A DNA stretch of 64,000 bases, taken from contig NC_088300.1 in the NCBI RefSeq assembly GCF_032854445.1, positions 17,985,570 through 18,049,569 of the forward strand, written 5' to 3'. The position numbers and the translations under genes were made by a program. Of this stretch, positions 23,701-35,300 are shown in pieces (the first letter of the stretch is position 1; every line of letters starts with the position of its first letter). The notes beneath the pieces are model-generated. The model was not told where the DNA came from, ran no database searches, and saw nothing but the letters and a program-made list of their open reading frames with translations. This DNA is from Liolophura sinensis (taxonomy: Eukaryota > Mollusca > Polyplacophora > Chitonida > Chitonidae).

Positions 23701-26700
23701 TATTGTTCAACTTGGGTGAGAACCTACATTGATTGCATGGTTAGATACAACACTGGTTCGTAATTAGATTGAGGAAGCTTTAAAACTGGGCAATGTTAGA
23801 AGATGTAACAATTTCAAGACAGCAGCTGAATGGGTCCTTAATTTCCTATTGTTTACTTTTGACACTTGTCCCATGCTTGGCATCAAGTTGTAATCTGGTT
23901 TCAGATGGTTTAATAACTATACTGACCACATGAGGTACAGGTTCAATCCCAGCCTTTGACAGGGAATTTGTTGTTTAACCCAGCTCTCACTGTGTCTGGG
24001 GCCTCGGCTTGTGGCATGGTGACAGAAATTGAATAAGCCGAGCCATCAACGACACACTTGTGAACATTCAACAGTTCTACATTTCAGTGAAGATCGATTG
24101 TCTTTTATCATTACCTGGTGTGGATATTTGTACGTCACATGTGGGAAAGTTCTTCACTAAACGGCCAAAGGTTGCTGCATTACCCGACTCTGGCTTACTC
24201 CATTGCCATCGTATAATTGAAAAAATCCATCAACAATCATAAATTAAAATACACAGTTAAATCTTTATGCATAACCAGGTTCCTCGGTCATCTTGCCCAG
24301 TCCCCTTGTAATCAAGGTTTTAGTCTGTTTTAGCATGACTGTTTTCCTGTCTTCAGAAATGCTGTCCCCCTGTACACCAGTGACTCCATGGTGGGCGTTC
24401 TCCCTTTCTTCCATATCTACGGCATGGTGGTCACCCAGTTTGGTGCTCTCCGTGATGGCTGCTCTATGGTGACACTCCCCAAGTTTGACCCCCAGGAATT
24501 TCTCAGTGTTATGGAAAAGTACAAGGTATGTGTTGACAATATTGGTCAATAGCTGAGACATCTCACAAAAACTTCATTGTCTTGCACTTTGGTCCCTCGT
24601 TAACTTAATTGTCCACTTGTATAGATGGGATGTCAAAATTTTACCTACCCAAAGGCCAGCCAACTAATAAATTACACCACAGGAGACCCACAGGAGCGGC
24701 TTTCCAGTACTTAACAGTAGCAGTGGGAATGTACCCTTAGCTCAGTTGGTACAGCCCTAAACTTCAGCTTCTCCGAGGTAAAATCTTAGTGTGAGCGATG
24801 TAGTGAAATCATAACAGTTATCTCCCCTGTTCTAGGTCAGTGTAGCTCCAATTGTTCCACCAATTGCCCTGTACCTCAGCAAGCATGAGTCTGTGGCAAA
24901 CTACGATCTCAGCAACTTACGGATGATCATCAGCGGGGCAGCACCCTTGGGGGAAGGTTTACAGCACGATCTCGCTGATAGACTCAAGGTCCCAAATATT
25001 CTGCAAGGTAGTCGTCTGCTTTATAGGTTTACTTACATCTGTTGAGGATAGGCCTACCGGTATTCTGTTTTTCTTCATTCATGCCTCATGAATTTTATGT
25101 GATTCCCAAAAGAAGCAATAGATATTCAGATATTCTGAGAAACTTTATCAGGTAAAATGTATGATGGAATAGTGCCTGGAAACACAATGTCACAGTAATA
25201 TTGGTGTATTACATGCTTAGGCTATGGACTGACAGAAACCAGCCCTGTCACCCACTGTGACAACTTCCCTCCCAAGTTTGGCACTGTGGGGACTTGTCTC
25301 GCTAATACAGAGGCCAAGGTGAGTGTGACAGTCTCCTGAAATCTTGAAATCTTGAATTCTTGAACTCATGAACTCTTGAACTCTTGAACTAATTGTAATC
25401 AGAATTTTTAAGGGTGTAAAAATTCTGAATGATAACTGTTCAAAAGGACATGAGGGTATAAAGTTATCTGTTAAATCTTCATTCTTTTGCCAGCCTTACT
25501 ATTGTGCCATTAACTGTTTGTGCCATTCCACAGTGATCATACCTTGGTCACACACAGATACATTCTGGTGCTGACATATTGTTGTATTGATGGGTTTTCT
25601 GGGTTGAGGAAAACTACAGCTGAACATTTCTTGCTGCAAATGGAAATCTACATCATGTAGGCACTTTTCACTTTATAAAATAAAAGTGTGTTGTGCAGGT
25701 ACTGGACACAGAGACAGGTGAGCTGCTGGGACCAGGTGAGGAGGGAGAGCTGTGTGTGAGGGGGCCACAGGTGATGATGGGATACCTGAACAACCCCCAG
25801 GCCACCCAGGACATGATCAGGGATGGCTGGCTTCATACAGGTGAGAATGTTTACAGGTGTGTTGGACTGAAAGCAATTGGTTTTCCAAGAAGTAAGTCTG
25901 CAGGTTGCCTCAAACAAGTAAGTTTTATATCAACCACCATTTGAGACAAATAATCTAGAGGGCCCGGTTGTTCCATAGAGTTTTATTAGTTACATGGTTA
26001 CTGAGTGATGGGATATGCAAATGTAAGATGTCAATAATCCTAACACCTGAGTAACCATGTAACAAATTTATCCTGCAAAGACCCATCAATTCAGTGCAGA
26101 GGACCGATGATAATGTATAGGTGAACTGCTTCAGGGATTTGACCATCATATTCACACAACCCAACAAAGAGAGATAACCTACTCAGCAGACAAATTTGAT
26201 GTCGTCTGCAGGACTTGAGAATATATCTGTACCCCACGTGACCGTGGTTGTCCAATAAAATGTGGAGTATTTTGTCTGGTGCCAGATAATAACAAATAGT
26301 GGTGTTGAATCATATTATGTATTTACGATTTGAACAAAACCCAGCAAACAGTACAGTTGTACAGAGACGAAAAGGAACAACAGCAGATTTAGTTCACACT
26401 TATGATGTACTGTTACACAATTATTTTTGGGCTAAGAACAAAACTGAATACTTAGCTTTAAGTCAAATCTGGCATTAAATCTTAAGACAATTCTGAGCAA
26501 CTGGGCCCTGGTGTGTTGGATTGATGATGATGATGGGTTCTCAAACAGGTGAGTTGGACATTAACCACCAGGTAAGACAAATACATAGTCTAAAGATGCG
26601 TTATATTGATGATAAGTAAGTCTGATATCAACCACCAGGTGAGAGAAATAGTGTACAGGTGCGTCAGATTGATGGTGACGGGTTCTTCAACAAGTAAGTC

Positions 26701-29700
26701 TGATATCAACCACCAGGTAAGAGAAATAGTATACAGGTGTGTCAGATTGATGGTGGCGGGTTCTTCAACAAGTAAGTCTGATATCAACCACCAGGTGAGA
26801 GAAATAATGTACAGATGTGTCAAATTGATGGTGATGGGTTCTTCAACAAGTGAAGTTTGATATCAACCACCAGGTGAGAGAAATAGTGTACACGTGTGTC
26901 AAATTGATGGTGATGGGTTCTTCAACAAGTAAGTCTGATATCAACCACCAGGTGAGAGAAATAGTGTACACGTGTGTCAAATTGATGGTGATGGGTTCTT
27001 CAACAAGTAAGTCTGATATCAACCATTGAGGCATACATGTGCATTGATGATCAACTCTTGTTTCAATCAGAGAACATGTTTTGTTTTCAGGAGACATTTG
27101 TCACTATGATGAGAATGGCTGTTTTACTGTGACTGACAGACTGAAGGAGCTCATCAAGTATAAGGGTTTCCAGGTCAGTCCATTCACAAAATGTGAAGAT
27201 TGGGAATGATGGCGATTTAATTCTGTAGTGTATGTAATGTAAATATGTATGCGCAATCAAACAATTAGTACAAACCCACCATTACAGTTTGTAAGATTTC
27301 ATTATTTTCAAGAGGAAAAAAATGCTGAAACACTTCACATTTCTCACAAATTGAACGATTTTTAAGTTTCCTCAGATGTGGGAAAAAATTTATTCTGCTC
27401 GTAAAACAGGAATATAAATTGGTGTGGCCTTACATATGAAGAAAAATGATATTTCATGACCAACTTTAACAGCATTGAAATGTGAGCTAGATGTATTCCA
27501 CAAAACAATGTGTTTAGAAAGTTGTGGAAATATTGGAGCAGTTTATGTATTTGCAGTACCAGTCTTTGTGTATATTTCTCAATGACGATACCCGATGTGG
27601 CGTTAAGCCATAATCATTCATTCATTCATTCATTGATGATACATGCAGATAAGCTCTACGTTGCATATGTGGTGAAGGTACAAGAACCTTATACAAGAGC
27701 CCAAGGATATTCTGCCTAATTTTCCTGTATTTTACGACAAGAACTGATCATGTTTGCTGATATAATTCATCATTTTCTTGTACCTGTTGCATTTGTGAAG
27801 GTAAGAATTTTATTTAAAGTCAAATGTAAATTGAGCTGATTTTCCTGTGGTAGGTACCACCGGCTGAACTGGAGGCCCTGTTGATCTCCCACCCCGAGAT
27901 TGATGATGCAGCTGTGATAGGAGTTCCTGATGACCAGGCTGGAGAGTTACCCAGGGCTTACGTCGTCACTGCACAGAACTCCAGGGTCACTGAGGCGGAC
28001 ATCAACCAGTTTGTAGACAGTAAGCTCATCACATCATTTCTTACTAATTTGTTTATAAATACTGTTCTTCACTTTATGGCTGAAATATTACCAGTGTAAA
28101 ATTAAACCTCAGTCATACATTAAATTTGAATGAAGAATAGCAGATTTTGAAGTTTCAAGCTGGCAAAAGTCCTTGTTTTTGAACAGGCATGGTATACATC
28201 TTTAACTCATGATTATTAGGTGTCCATGCTACTATCCTAGCGGGACACCTCTTGAAATCGTTGGGATTATTATTAGGGGTTCAGGCCTCACAGCTCTGAT
28301 TTTTCTTCTTATTTTTTTTTATTATGCTTATTATTGTTCCTCATGGTTTTGTTGCTGAGTTGTAGAAACATTGGTAAGAGCTAGAAAGCTGGAATTTTAA
28401 GACATGGCCTAAACCTGTGAGCTGTAACACCATCCTAGTTTAAAAATCTTCTTCTGGAGAACAGCTGGTCCATTGAAGCTTCAAATTTTTACTGAATGTT
28501 GTCCAATAGTGTACCATTCTAGTTTGCAAAGCTCAATATCATTCATGTATGAAAATCTTTTTTAAATTTTATTTTGATAATGATGCATTTTTAGTGGGCT
28601 TAAATTTACAAATTAGGATAGAGAGATAACACCAGCATAAAAAACATTGGTTTTTGTTTTGTACAATAAACAAATGTATGGCATATATTGACATCTCAAT
28701 TACAAATCTGCAAGAGTAATTTTTATACTTTGTGTTGTTTTCATCATTTAACCAAAAGACAACAAAAATTTGACAAAACCGTCCTATGGAGATAACATGG
28801 GAGCTTTGTGATAGACTGCAAGAAACCATTGACTACAGTTTACCATGGGAACGGTCATCAGCTCTGTGACAATGTATTCTTTCTGTCTTTTGGTACAGAC
28901 TTCACAACGATGTATTCTTTCTGTCTTTTATCCTCGGGTATCAGCAAGAGATCAAAGCCGCCTAATCTCTGTTCTAGTCTTCAGTGCATGGCAAATTGTA
29001 AATGAGGCTTGGGAGTGTAGGGTTTCAAATCCAGTACTTTCCTTTACATTTTTTTTGTATTTTTTACCATTATCATGAACTTTATAAACATCAGGTTACT
29101 GGAAGTGGTAAAAGTTTGGTAGCATTGGACCTCGGCAGCATTGTTGGATAACAGCTTTGATTATCATTAAATTGCTATTCATCTCCATGAATTCTGCCAG
29201 CAGCTTCTAATTCACTCATAGGATACATTAGCATTGCTGAAGATTTGATATTGGAGATGACTTACCCTAATTCTTCAACCTTTTCAACCAACACTGTAAC
29301 CAATATTTTGAAACATTCTGAGAGAACTATGGAGTCTAGAGAAATAATTTGTTCAGTTTGCAAAGCACAAATCCTTCCTAGTGTTAATTTCATATTAGCA
29401 TAAAATTCTTCGAAGAAAGTGCTTTAATGGTTGAAAAGGTTGCAAATTTACCTTTGGCTATTGTAAATAACTGTATTAATATAAAAATAGATAGAGTAGA
29501 TGGAGATGAAGAGACTGAAACCTACAGGTTTAATTTACTCTCCAAAAATCTGTCGATCTCTCTCTTGCCCAAAGTGATCATAGGCTATGTTGATTGTAAC
29601 TATGGCAACACATTTTAAAAACATGTTATTCCATGGTACTTGCAGTCAACCTATGATCACTTTGCGCAAGAGGACTCTAAAAATAATACATCCTGAAACA

Positions 29701-29870
29701 CTTATGTCTTGTTTGCTTTCTTTGTCTTACTATAAAATTGCATACCAATTTGTCTTGCAGGTCATGTGTCGCCACACAAGAAACTAAGAGGGGGGATTAA
29801 GTTTTTGTCACAGATTCCTAAATCTCCAAGCGGCAAAATCCTGCGAAGATTGCTCAGACAGTCACAGTAG
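20414..29870 (+). CDS. Acyl-CoA synthetase, 4-coumarate-CoA ligase/luciferase-like, 11 coding exons
   Basis: Spliced CDS: 20414-20752, 22049-22256, 22846-22952, 23513-23715, 24357-24525, 24836-25007, 25221-25318, 25699-25840, 27091-27173, 27854-28019, 29761-29870. It totals 1797 nt (598 aa plus TAG); all phases close and all introns are GT-AG. Adenylate-forming enzymes activate a carboxylic acid with ATP, then pass it to CoA. Visible motifs are the P-loop [10 protein letters not shown] (261-270), GYGLTETSP (400-408), [23 protein letters not shown] ending at D481, hinge [14 protein letters not shown] (494-507), and PKSPSGK with catalytic Lys588. The length is somewhat above the usual ~540 because of an N-terminal extension of about 70 residues. 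The C-terminus LRQSQ is not a PTS1 peroxisomal signal. The substrate cannot be told from sequence; a fatty or aromatic acid is likely. Confidence 0.94.
20911..22048 (+). repeat. Intron 1 minisatellite, 50-bp units copying the exon 2 acceptor
   Basis: About 23 units, exactly 50 bp apart in the first part (20911, 20961, 21011, 21061, 21111, 21161, 21211, 21261, 21311, 21361) and 48-51 bp later. The consensus runs CCTTCACCTCTGTTCTCTGC, TGTTCCAG, GTTAATGGTACAACTGG, CCAGT. The true junction at 22049 reads TGTAACAG|GTTAATGGTACAACTGG, so the last unit is the real intron-exon boundary. The 5' units are highly homogeneous and the 3' units are diverged. Confidence 0.93.
22049..22256 (+). CDS. ACS coding exon 2
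   Basis: Begins [20 protein letters not shown] and ends ITANPLYS-like (TTANPLYSA). It covers the family's N-terminal core, including [15 protein letters not shown]. Phase 0 start, phase 1 end. Confidence 0.93.
22257..22845 (+). other. ACS intron 2
   Basis: 589-bp intron with donor GCAA|GTAAGT and acceptor TTTTTGCTCAG. No other feature seen. Confidence 0.7.
22846..22952 (+). CDS. ACS coding exon 3
   Basis: Encodes [19 protein letters not shown] and on to AVK, matching the post-NPLY helix of 4CL-type enzymes. Phase 1 start, phase 0 end (AAG|GTAAGT). Confidence 0.9.
22953..23512 (+). other. ACS intron 3
   Basis: 560-bp AT-rich intron. GCATGCATGCA occurs near 23394. No other feature seen. Confidence 0.7.
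23513..23715 (+). CDS. ACS coding exon 4: AMP-binding P-loop
   Basis: Contains [20 protein letters not shown], the signature AMP-binding motif, complete and canonical. Donor CTTGG|GTGAGA (phase 2). Confidence 0.95.
23716..24356 (+). other. ACS intron 4 with tRNA-derived repeat fragment
   Basis: Around 23895-24050 is a possible SINE piece: GGTTTAATAACTATACTGAC, then a B-box-like GGTTCAATCCC at 23940, then a GC-richer body. Head and tail are not clear enough to delimit it. The rest of the intron shows nothing. Confidence 0.4.
24357..24525 (+). CDS. ACS coding exon 5
   Basis: Encodes [20 protein letters not shown], the conserved LPFFHIYG substrate-pocket region. Ends phase 0 at AAG|GTATGT. Confidence 0.93.
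24526..24835 (+). repeat. ACS intron 5 with tRNA-like fragment
   Basis: At 24733-24800 the sequence CTTAGCTCAGTTGGTACAGC is a good tRNA 5' half with A box. The B box is decayed, so this is a SINE remnant and not a functional tRNA. Confidence 0.45.
24836..25007 (+). CDS. ACS coding exon 6
   Basis: Encodes [15 protein letters not shown] and [15 protein letters not shown], the conserved SGAAPL element. Donor CAAG|GTAGTC (phase 1). Confidence 0.93.
25221..25318 (+). CDS. ACS coding exon 7
   Basis: The split first codon gives [12 protein letters not shown], the adenine-binding motif. Ends phase 0 at AAG|GTGAGT. Confidence 0.94.
25319..25698 (+). repeat. ACS intron 7 with short TTGAACTC microsatellite
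   Basis: At about 25339-25391 a loose 9-bp repeat runs TCTTGAAATCTTGAATTCTT and ends in CTCTTGAACTCTTGAACTA. The rest of the intron is plain. Confidence 0.7.
25699..25840 (+). CDS. ACS coding exon 8
   Basis: Encodes [20 protein letters not shown] and ends DGWLHT with a phase 1 donor (ACAG|GTGAGA). The donor context resembles the 78-bp intronic repeat downstream. Confidence 0.94.
25841..25965 (+). repeat. Diverged relative of the 78-bp intron repeat at the exon 8 donor
   Basis: The segment reads GTGAGAATGTTTACAGGTGT, then AAGTAAGTCT, then ACAAGTAAGTTTTATATCAA and CCACCATTTGAGACAAATA. The same phrases occur in the same order in the 78-bp array at 26540-27030. Confidence 0.6.
26540..27030 (+). 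repeat. Intron 8 minisatellite, 78-bp units with donor-like motifs
   Basis: Six units have TCTGATATCAACCACCAGG (or its variant) at 26621, 26699, 26777, about 26856, 26934 and 27012, spacing 78 (one 79). Each unit carries two 5' splice-site-like motifs: CACCAGGTGAGAG and CAACAAGTAAGTCTG. Because 78 is a multiple of three, both strands stay open and produce ORFs that are not genes. The array ends 60 bp before coding exon 9. Confidence 0.92.
27091..27173 (+). CDS. ACS coding exon 9
   Basis: An 83-nt exon encoding [14 protein letters not shown] and [14 protein letters not shown]: the ribose-binding Asp and the domain-hinge motif. Acceptor TTGTTTTCAG. Confidence 0.94.
27174..27853 (+). repeat. 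ACS intron 9 with SINE-tail-like (ATTC)n piece
   Basis: At about 27575-27640 GATGTGGCGTTAAGCCATAA is followed by (TCAT)n. This matches the 3' tail style of the repeats at 36.4 and 38.6 kb (GACGTTAAACCCCAAGCATA, then CATTCATAC). Only the tail is recognisable. Confidence 0.45.
27854..28019 (+). CDS. ACS coding exon 10
   Basis: Encodes [20 protein letters not shown] and [18 protein letters not shown], the conserved C-terminal subdomain. Donor GACA|GTAAGC (phase 1). Confidence 0.94.
28020..29760 (+). other. ACS intron 10
   Basis: 1.74-kb intron holding a MITE-like copy (29265-29451). It also has a small hairpin, AGGTGTCC at 28218-28225 paired with GGACACCT at 28243-28250. No further exon is needed: phase 1 joins directly to the last exon. 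Confidence 0.6.
29265..29451. mobile_element. MITE-like element, copy 2 (in intron 10)
   Basis: The left end AATTCTTCAACCTTTTCAAC and right end GGTTGAAAAGGTTGCAAATT are inverted repeats of about 24 bp with few mismatches. Internal sequence aligns with the copy at 18886-19098. Confidence 0.68.
29761..29870 (+). CDS. ACS coding exon 11, catalytic Lys and stop
   Basis: Encodes [20 protein letters not shown] and RRLLRQSQ, then TAG. The PKSPSGK lysine (K588) is the adenylation catalytic residue in this family. No SKL-type ending. Confidence 0.95.
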
Positions 29871-31774
29871 ACTAAATTGGCTATGGTTTATACTCCTTTC
29901 ATCATTGCACCAGTTTACTTTGTATAAACCCTTATTAACAACCAACAGTCTTGTTCTGTATTCCAGTATTTAAATGTTACAAACAAGGAAAGTTTTTGAA
30001 TACATTAATGTTAATATTCAAGAAGTTCTTTGAAGGAACAGGAATGATGTCAAGGGTTGTGGTAAATGTTAATAAAAAAATATTCAGAAAAAGAGAGTAT
30101 GATGCAAAAGATTTCGGTTATACAGAAGTATTTTAAACAGAAACATGTCTGAATCCACAATATTTGTCCGCTGAGAGTTTGGTATTTTAAATGCATGTGT
30201 ATGTAAACATGTTGTATGTTCCACTGTAGTGGTGGATAAAAAATTGTCTTGCATCTTTGCCTTTTCAGTTGTATCATTTTCGGCCTTGCAAAAGGCATCT
30301 ACCTTTTTGGGGTGTGTATGCACTGTTGTGCTTTATACTAAATAAGAAACTTGATATTGCCATGGAAAAAAGTTATAATATTTATTAATTTACATGTTAC
30401 TTTTACTTTTCTCTATGCAGCTAATATTTTACATTTTAATGTTTGAATATCACAAGCAGCTTGAAGTCTTTTGACTACCATTATTTGTTTTGTTTCCATT
30501 TCTATTGGATACTGAAGTTTTATGTGTAGTTTACATAACTCAATGTTGCCTTTCCTGTTTTTCTTGCATTCATGTACTTCTGAATAGTAATTAAGATCAA
30601 ATGGACAGTTAATGTTTTGGTTTCATTAGGATGTGTTTGATGCAAATTATTGGGCTAAAGAATGTTTATCTTCTTGTCGGGACAATTAAAGGCAGCTTAA
30701 TGTTAATGATACGAGTATTTGTCCCTCGACAAAAAGGATATCAGTATTAGCCTCATGAACAATGCTCAAGACACCCAAACTTACTCACAATTGTTTCTCA
30801 GGTTATTAAACACTTTGACAAAAGAATAAGCCATGTGATAAATGCTGTTAATTACTTCTGCTTCCTTCAAAAAACAAAAATTCTTGAATAAATTTGTCAG
30901 TCAATCAATCAATTAAAATCAGAATAGCCTACCAGCCTACTAAAGTCTGTGGTTGCCTCAGCTGGGAAACTAGAGAGGGAACTGGGCTTAATGTGTGTGG
31001 TGATTATAAAAGTGATATTAAGGAGGATTAATAATATTAAAACTATATTTAAATGTTCAAAGTTTCCATCATCAAATATATCTATATTGGTACAGCAGAG
31101 AAGACAACATTTATATAAATGATTACTCTGGATTTGGTTTTTGAAATTTTGGTTTGATCTCTCCATTTTTGTACTTGTTCCACATGATCTTTTCATAATT
31201 TCAGTCTTATTGAACTTGCATTTTTAAAGTTACAAGTTATTGAGTTTGAAATAAGAAGTATCATATAAATGCACAGATAACAGGGCCTGTATTTTGTGGG
31301 AGCATTCTAAGATTTATTGTGTACTATTAAGTATTTCTCAGATGTCTACATGCTGCTTTAAGGTATCTATGTACATTTTTATATACATGTAGGAGTCTCA
31401 TTTATAACTATAACCATGTGATATTAAGGAGACAGCCCTGTTTGTGGGAATTATTGCAGCATTTGGCCTTTGATATGTAAATCATGTATTTGTTTTATCA
31501 CACTTGTTCAAATTGCGTATTATGTATGTACTGTATGGTAATTGTATTTATCCCAGTACAGTGAATTGTAATCTCAAAGCTGGATGAAGTTCTTTGTAAC
31601 TCTAAGGTAAGCAAACTGACAAGTGCAACCCATGAAAGCTGTCATGAGAATAGCCTTTTCTGTTGTGAACTATGGTGGGAAAGATCTCCTGAGCTCATAA
31701 ATGTTAATGCCATCGAGCAGTATTTGAGCCAATTATGTGCAGATATGTAGTTAATTAAACAGTTGGCCCAGAAT
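29871..31774 (+). other. 3' UTR and downstream region of the ACS gene
   Basis: AATAAA hexamers at 30071-30076 and 30887-30892 are candidate polyadenylation signals. The rest is AT-rich and noncoding; a 95-codon minus-strand ORF near 31.0 kb has no recognisable homology. Confidence 0.4.
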
Positions 31775-31794
31775 TCAGATCCTGGGTCTAGCAA

Positions 31795-32360
31795 TTAAGA
31801 CCCGACATTGATCCGGTAGTTCAGAGCCAAAGTCAGTGGTCCCAGAATAAAGGCTGTACATCTAAAAAATCAGGACCAAGGTCATTGATCCCATGGATCA
31901 GAATTAAGGTCATTCATCAAAATAATCAGGCCCAAGGTCATTGATCTCATGGTTCAGAACCTAGGTCATCTTTCCAGGAAATGAGGACCAAGGTCATTGA
32001 TCCCACAGTTCATGCCCAGGGTCATCAGTTCAAGTAATCAGGACCAAGGTCATTGATCACACGGTTCAGAACCAAGGTCATCTTTTTGGGAAATGAGGAC
32101 CAAGGTCATTGATCCCACAGTTCATGCCCAAGGTCATCAGCTCAAGTAATCAGGACCAAGGTCATTGATCCCACAGTTCAGAACCGAAGTCGTCAATCCA
32201 AATAATGATGTCCAGGGTCATTGAGCTCATGGTTCTGGGTTTATCTAATCCATCCAAGTCATCAGCACCAAGGTCATTGACCCCATGGTTCAGAACCAAA
32301 GTTATCTTTTCATCAAACGAGGGCCTAGATCGTTGATTCCATGGTATTGAAACCCTGGGT
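31795..32360 (+). repeat. 28-bp minisatellite built on an AGGTCA core
   Basis: RGGTCA hexamers keep a strict 28-bp register from 31935: 31963, 31991, 32019, 32047, 32075, 32103, 32131, 32159, 32215, 32271. Degenerate cores sit at 32187, 32299 and 32327. I count 13 RGGTCA in total (11 AGGTCA, 2 GGGTCA); the one at 31879 is in register and the one at 31917 is not. Alternate units continue as AGGTCATTGATCC, and the others as AGGTCATCTTTCC or AGGTCATCAGTTC. About 20 units in all. Confidence 0.9.
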
Positions 32361-35300
32361 TTGGACCAACAGCAATTATCTCATTTTTGAGTCCCAGTAG
32401 TGTTGACCTCAGTGTCCAAATTGTCGATGTCTTACTGTTTACGGCAGCGTTTATTTACAAAGAGCCATGAATCTAGCTCGCCTTTTAGCAAGCTGTGGTT
32501 TTCAATTTAATACATGAAAATACACATATCCATCAAAAAATTTAAAAGGAAAATATGGACAAAAATATGTATTCAAGATGTGTTAATCGTGTTATACTGC
32601 TGTGTTCACAGTTTACTGGATATATGGGGTTACATTTACGTTGTATTTTAGAGCCTATGAAAATTCACATTCAAATGTTTTTACATGTTGGGGGGTGTTG
32701 TTTTATGCCCTTTGTATCAAGTGCTTTATAGGACTTTATTCTAGATGCTATGTCCATGTACATGAATGTTAACATTTTACTGAAGATATGATCTTCCGAG
32801 CAGCTGTAACAACGTCTCTTAATATTGTAAGTATGGGAAAGTTCCGCTTTGATGGCCGAAAATATTCCATGTCCATGAAATCTGAAATATCGCGAGAATG
32901 AATAAAGCTCTTGTTATATGCTTTAATACTTAAATGCGAATGTGTACGTGTTTTTGGCATTGTTAGTTTCAATTTCAAAGAGCGAGATTTTGTTATTTAA
33001 CAGATGTATAAATGAATTTCGATCACGAACAAAGAGTTCTTAGGCACCTGTTCTGGACTGAAACCTCTGCCCTTATCCACTGTTACTAGGCTAGATCGAG
33101 AAAGGCAGTATCGTAGATAGGATCAACCCTATTTCAGGGTGAACCCAATGGTATACTGCGTTTTTTTCTCCGGATTCTATCCGTTGGGACTACTTAATGA
33201 GTGATTACCATGCAGATGTACGTTTTCCGGGTGCTGTGACCCTTCGGCTAGAATTGGCTTACTTCTGTTTTCGTGTCGGCGATGTGACAATCAGGCTGTA
33301 AGTCTGCCTGTCAGTCCGAATGTTTGTTGTATGCACGATACAACTTAAACTCTTAAGGTTACACAAACTTCTTCCACAGACCCTCTTATAGTCGTGAGGA
33401 AGATATCTTTAAGTTTTCATATAACAACGTATGGTTCATGGTCATTGGGGCTAGTATATATTTTCATGTGAACACTAGCTATTTAACTATTCAGGACATT
33501 AACTGGCAATCTTATTCTTCACATGAGCCTGCTGATGGTATGTCATTGGTAAGATATCCAGCCACGAGGCACACGAGCTGCGATTTCATTCTCAACGTAG
33601 GACAGGGTTTATCATATTCCTCAGTTTTGCTGGGTTATCAAAATACCAGAATCTAAATCTATCGTGAATAGAAATCATGGACAAAAAACCCACACCGGGT
33701 CGAATGTAAATGCTGGCAAACATACCTGAAATCTGCTCAGATCTAACTGAGCCAAAAGGAACTAATTTTCAAAGTTTTTTTTATAAACTGCCATATAAAA
33801 TAGATTCAACTGCTACATATGATCCCAAATGTAAAATAATTGCGACCTTATAGATTAGGCGAGGTTTTTTTGTGGACTCCAGATCTCCCTGTCGGTTTCA
33901 TTGGTCCCTGTTTTAATGTCGATACTATTACAGATGGGTCAGCTTTATATTTGCATTCGCATAGAACAATCATTAGCCGAATACTCAGGGTATGCCTTGA
34001 CCTGGTTTGTAGATGACTTTCCTTAGAAAACTTTCTTCTGGTATTGCATGGCATGCACGCGGTGGATAGCGGACATACAAGCTAAAATATACGAACAAAT
34101 ATATCTGGAATTATAGCCCTGAACTAATGACTGTTGAAGTCACGAATACTCTGTAATCATACAAATGGAACAGACTGTGAAGATGCCATGTTTCCACATG
34201 TTTCCACATTTTACCGCCACGAAGTGCACACCGACTGGAGTGCTGGGTGCCTTTTTCTTCAGTTGTATCCATATTCGAGTACATACCTTTTGGCTGAAGT
34301 GGTGTCCCCTTGACTGAGTTGCCACAACCCCGATGGCGACCAGATTCACGGCTGTACAGACAGCTTGTTACCGCGGGTTCCACAAGGCCATGTCTGGTTA
34401 CTAATTGAGTTAAGTACAAAGGAAGTGCTTTAACTTTATCATTCAAACCCATATGTAACGCAGCAGAGCAGAATATTTCACTTATTTGGGTTGACATGTT
34501 TCAATTGTTTTTCTACATATCACTGACGTCGCACACAAACCTTTCATGATATGAGCTCTAACACTCTTCTGAAGAACATAAAGGGTTCCAAAACATTATT
34601 TTAAGTTACGATGTTTGAAATATGACCGAGTGCGATTAAAGGTTTAATCAGTTTTGACGAGTAACGAGAAATTTGCCCAGAACCTTCAATACTCAGGACC
34701 ATAGCCCAGAATCGAAGGTCAAGCTTATCGTAACTGTCGTCGCAAAATATTTGTTTATCATGTGTCACATTGGTAGTTACATTACATTGTAATCGATTAA
34801 CTCACCACTGCGTTATGAAACGGGCCCCGTGTGGGTTTTCGCTTTATTGTCGCGAGATGACGCCTTGCATACAGGTGAACACGTGGTAGCGCACAGCAAG
34901 ATCTGTCATGCAGTTTGAGCCAGAGTTGTTATCATGGGATTTAATGAAACACATAACCTAGGGTTTATATTTTGACTATGCCCTCATATTTTATCTGTCT
35001 TTTTGTTAAGTACTTAAAATTCCCTTATTTTTCACAATCTCGTAACACGAACAATAGTACTTATATGCACGTGTGCGTGTAAGGTAGCCGAATGAGTCAT
35101 TGACACGGTATAAGGCCGAGATAAATATAAAACGTTTTTCCAAGAAATATTTCTGAATGCATAAGCTGGTAATTATGTTTGTTTGACTCATTTCCTCAAG
35201 CATATCCTTAGCTAGCGGGACACATATACACACTTTATTGATCATTTTCTTTGCCTTGTAAGCCTACAGATGTGACAGTGAAAACACATTGTGAGATAGA

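Noticed and set aside
24733..24800. Possible tRNA gene
   Set aside because: A box is good but the B box and acceptor stem pairing are lost; better explained as a SINE remnant.
26590..27097. Long repetitive ORFs on both strands in the 78-bp array
   Set aside because: The period is divisible by three, so frames stay open automatically. The region lies inside an intron of a well-closed gene.
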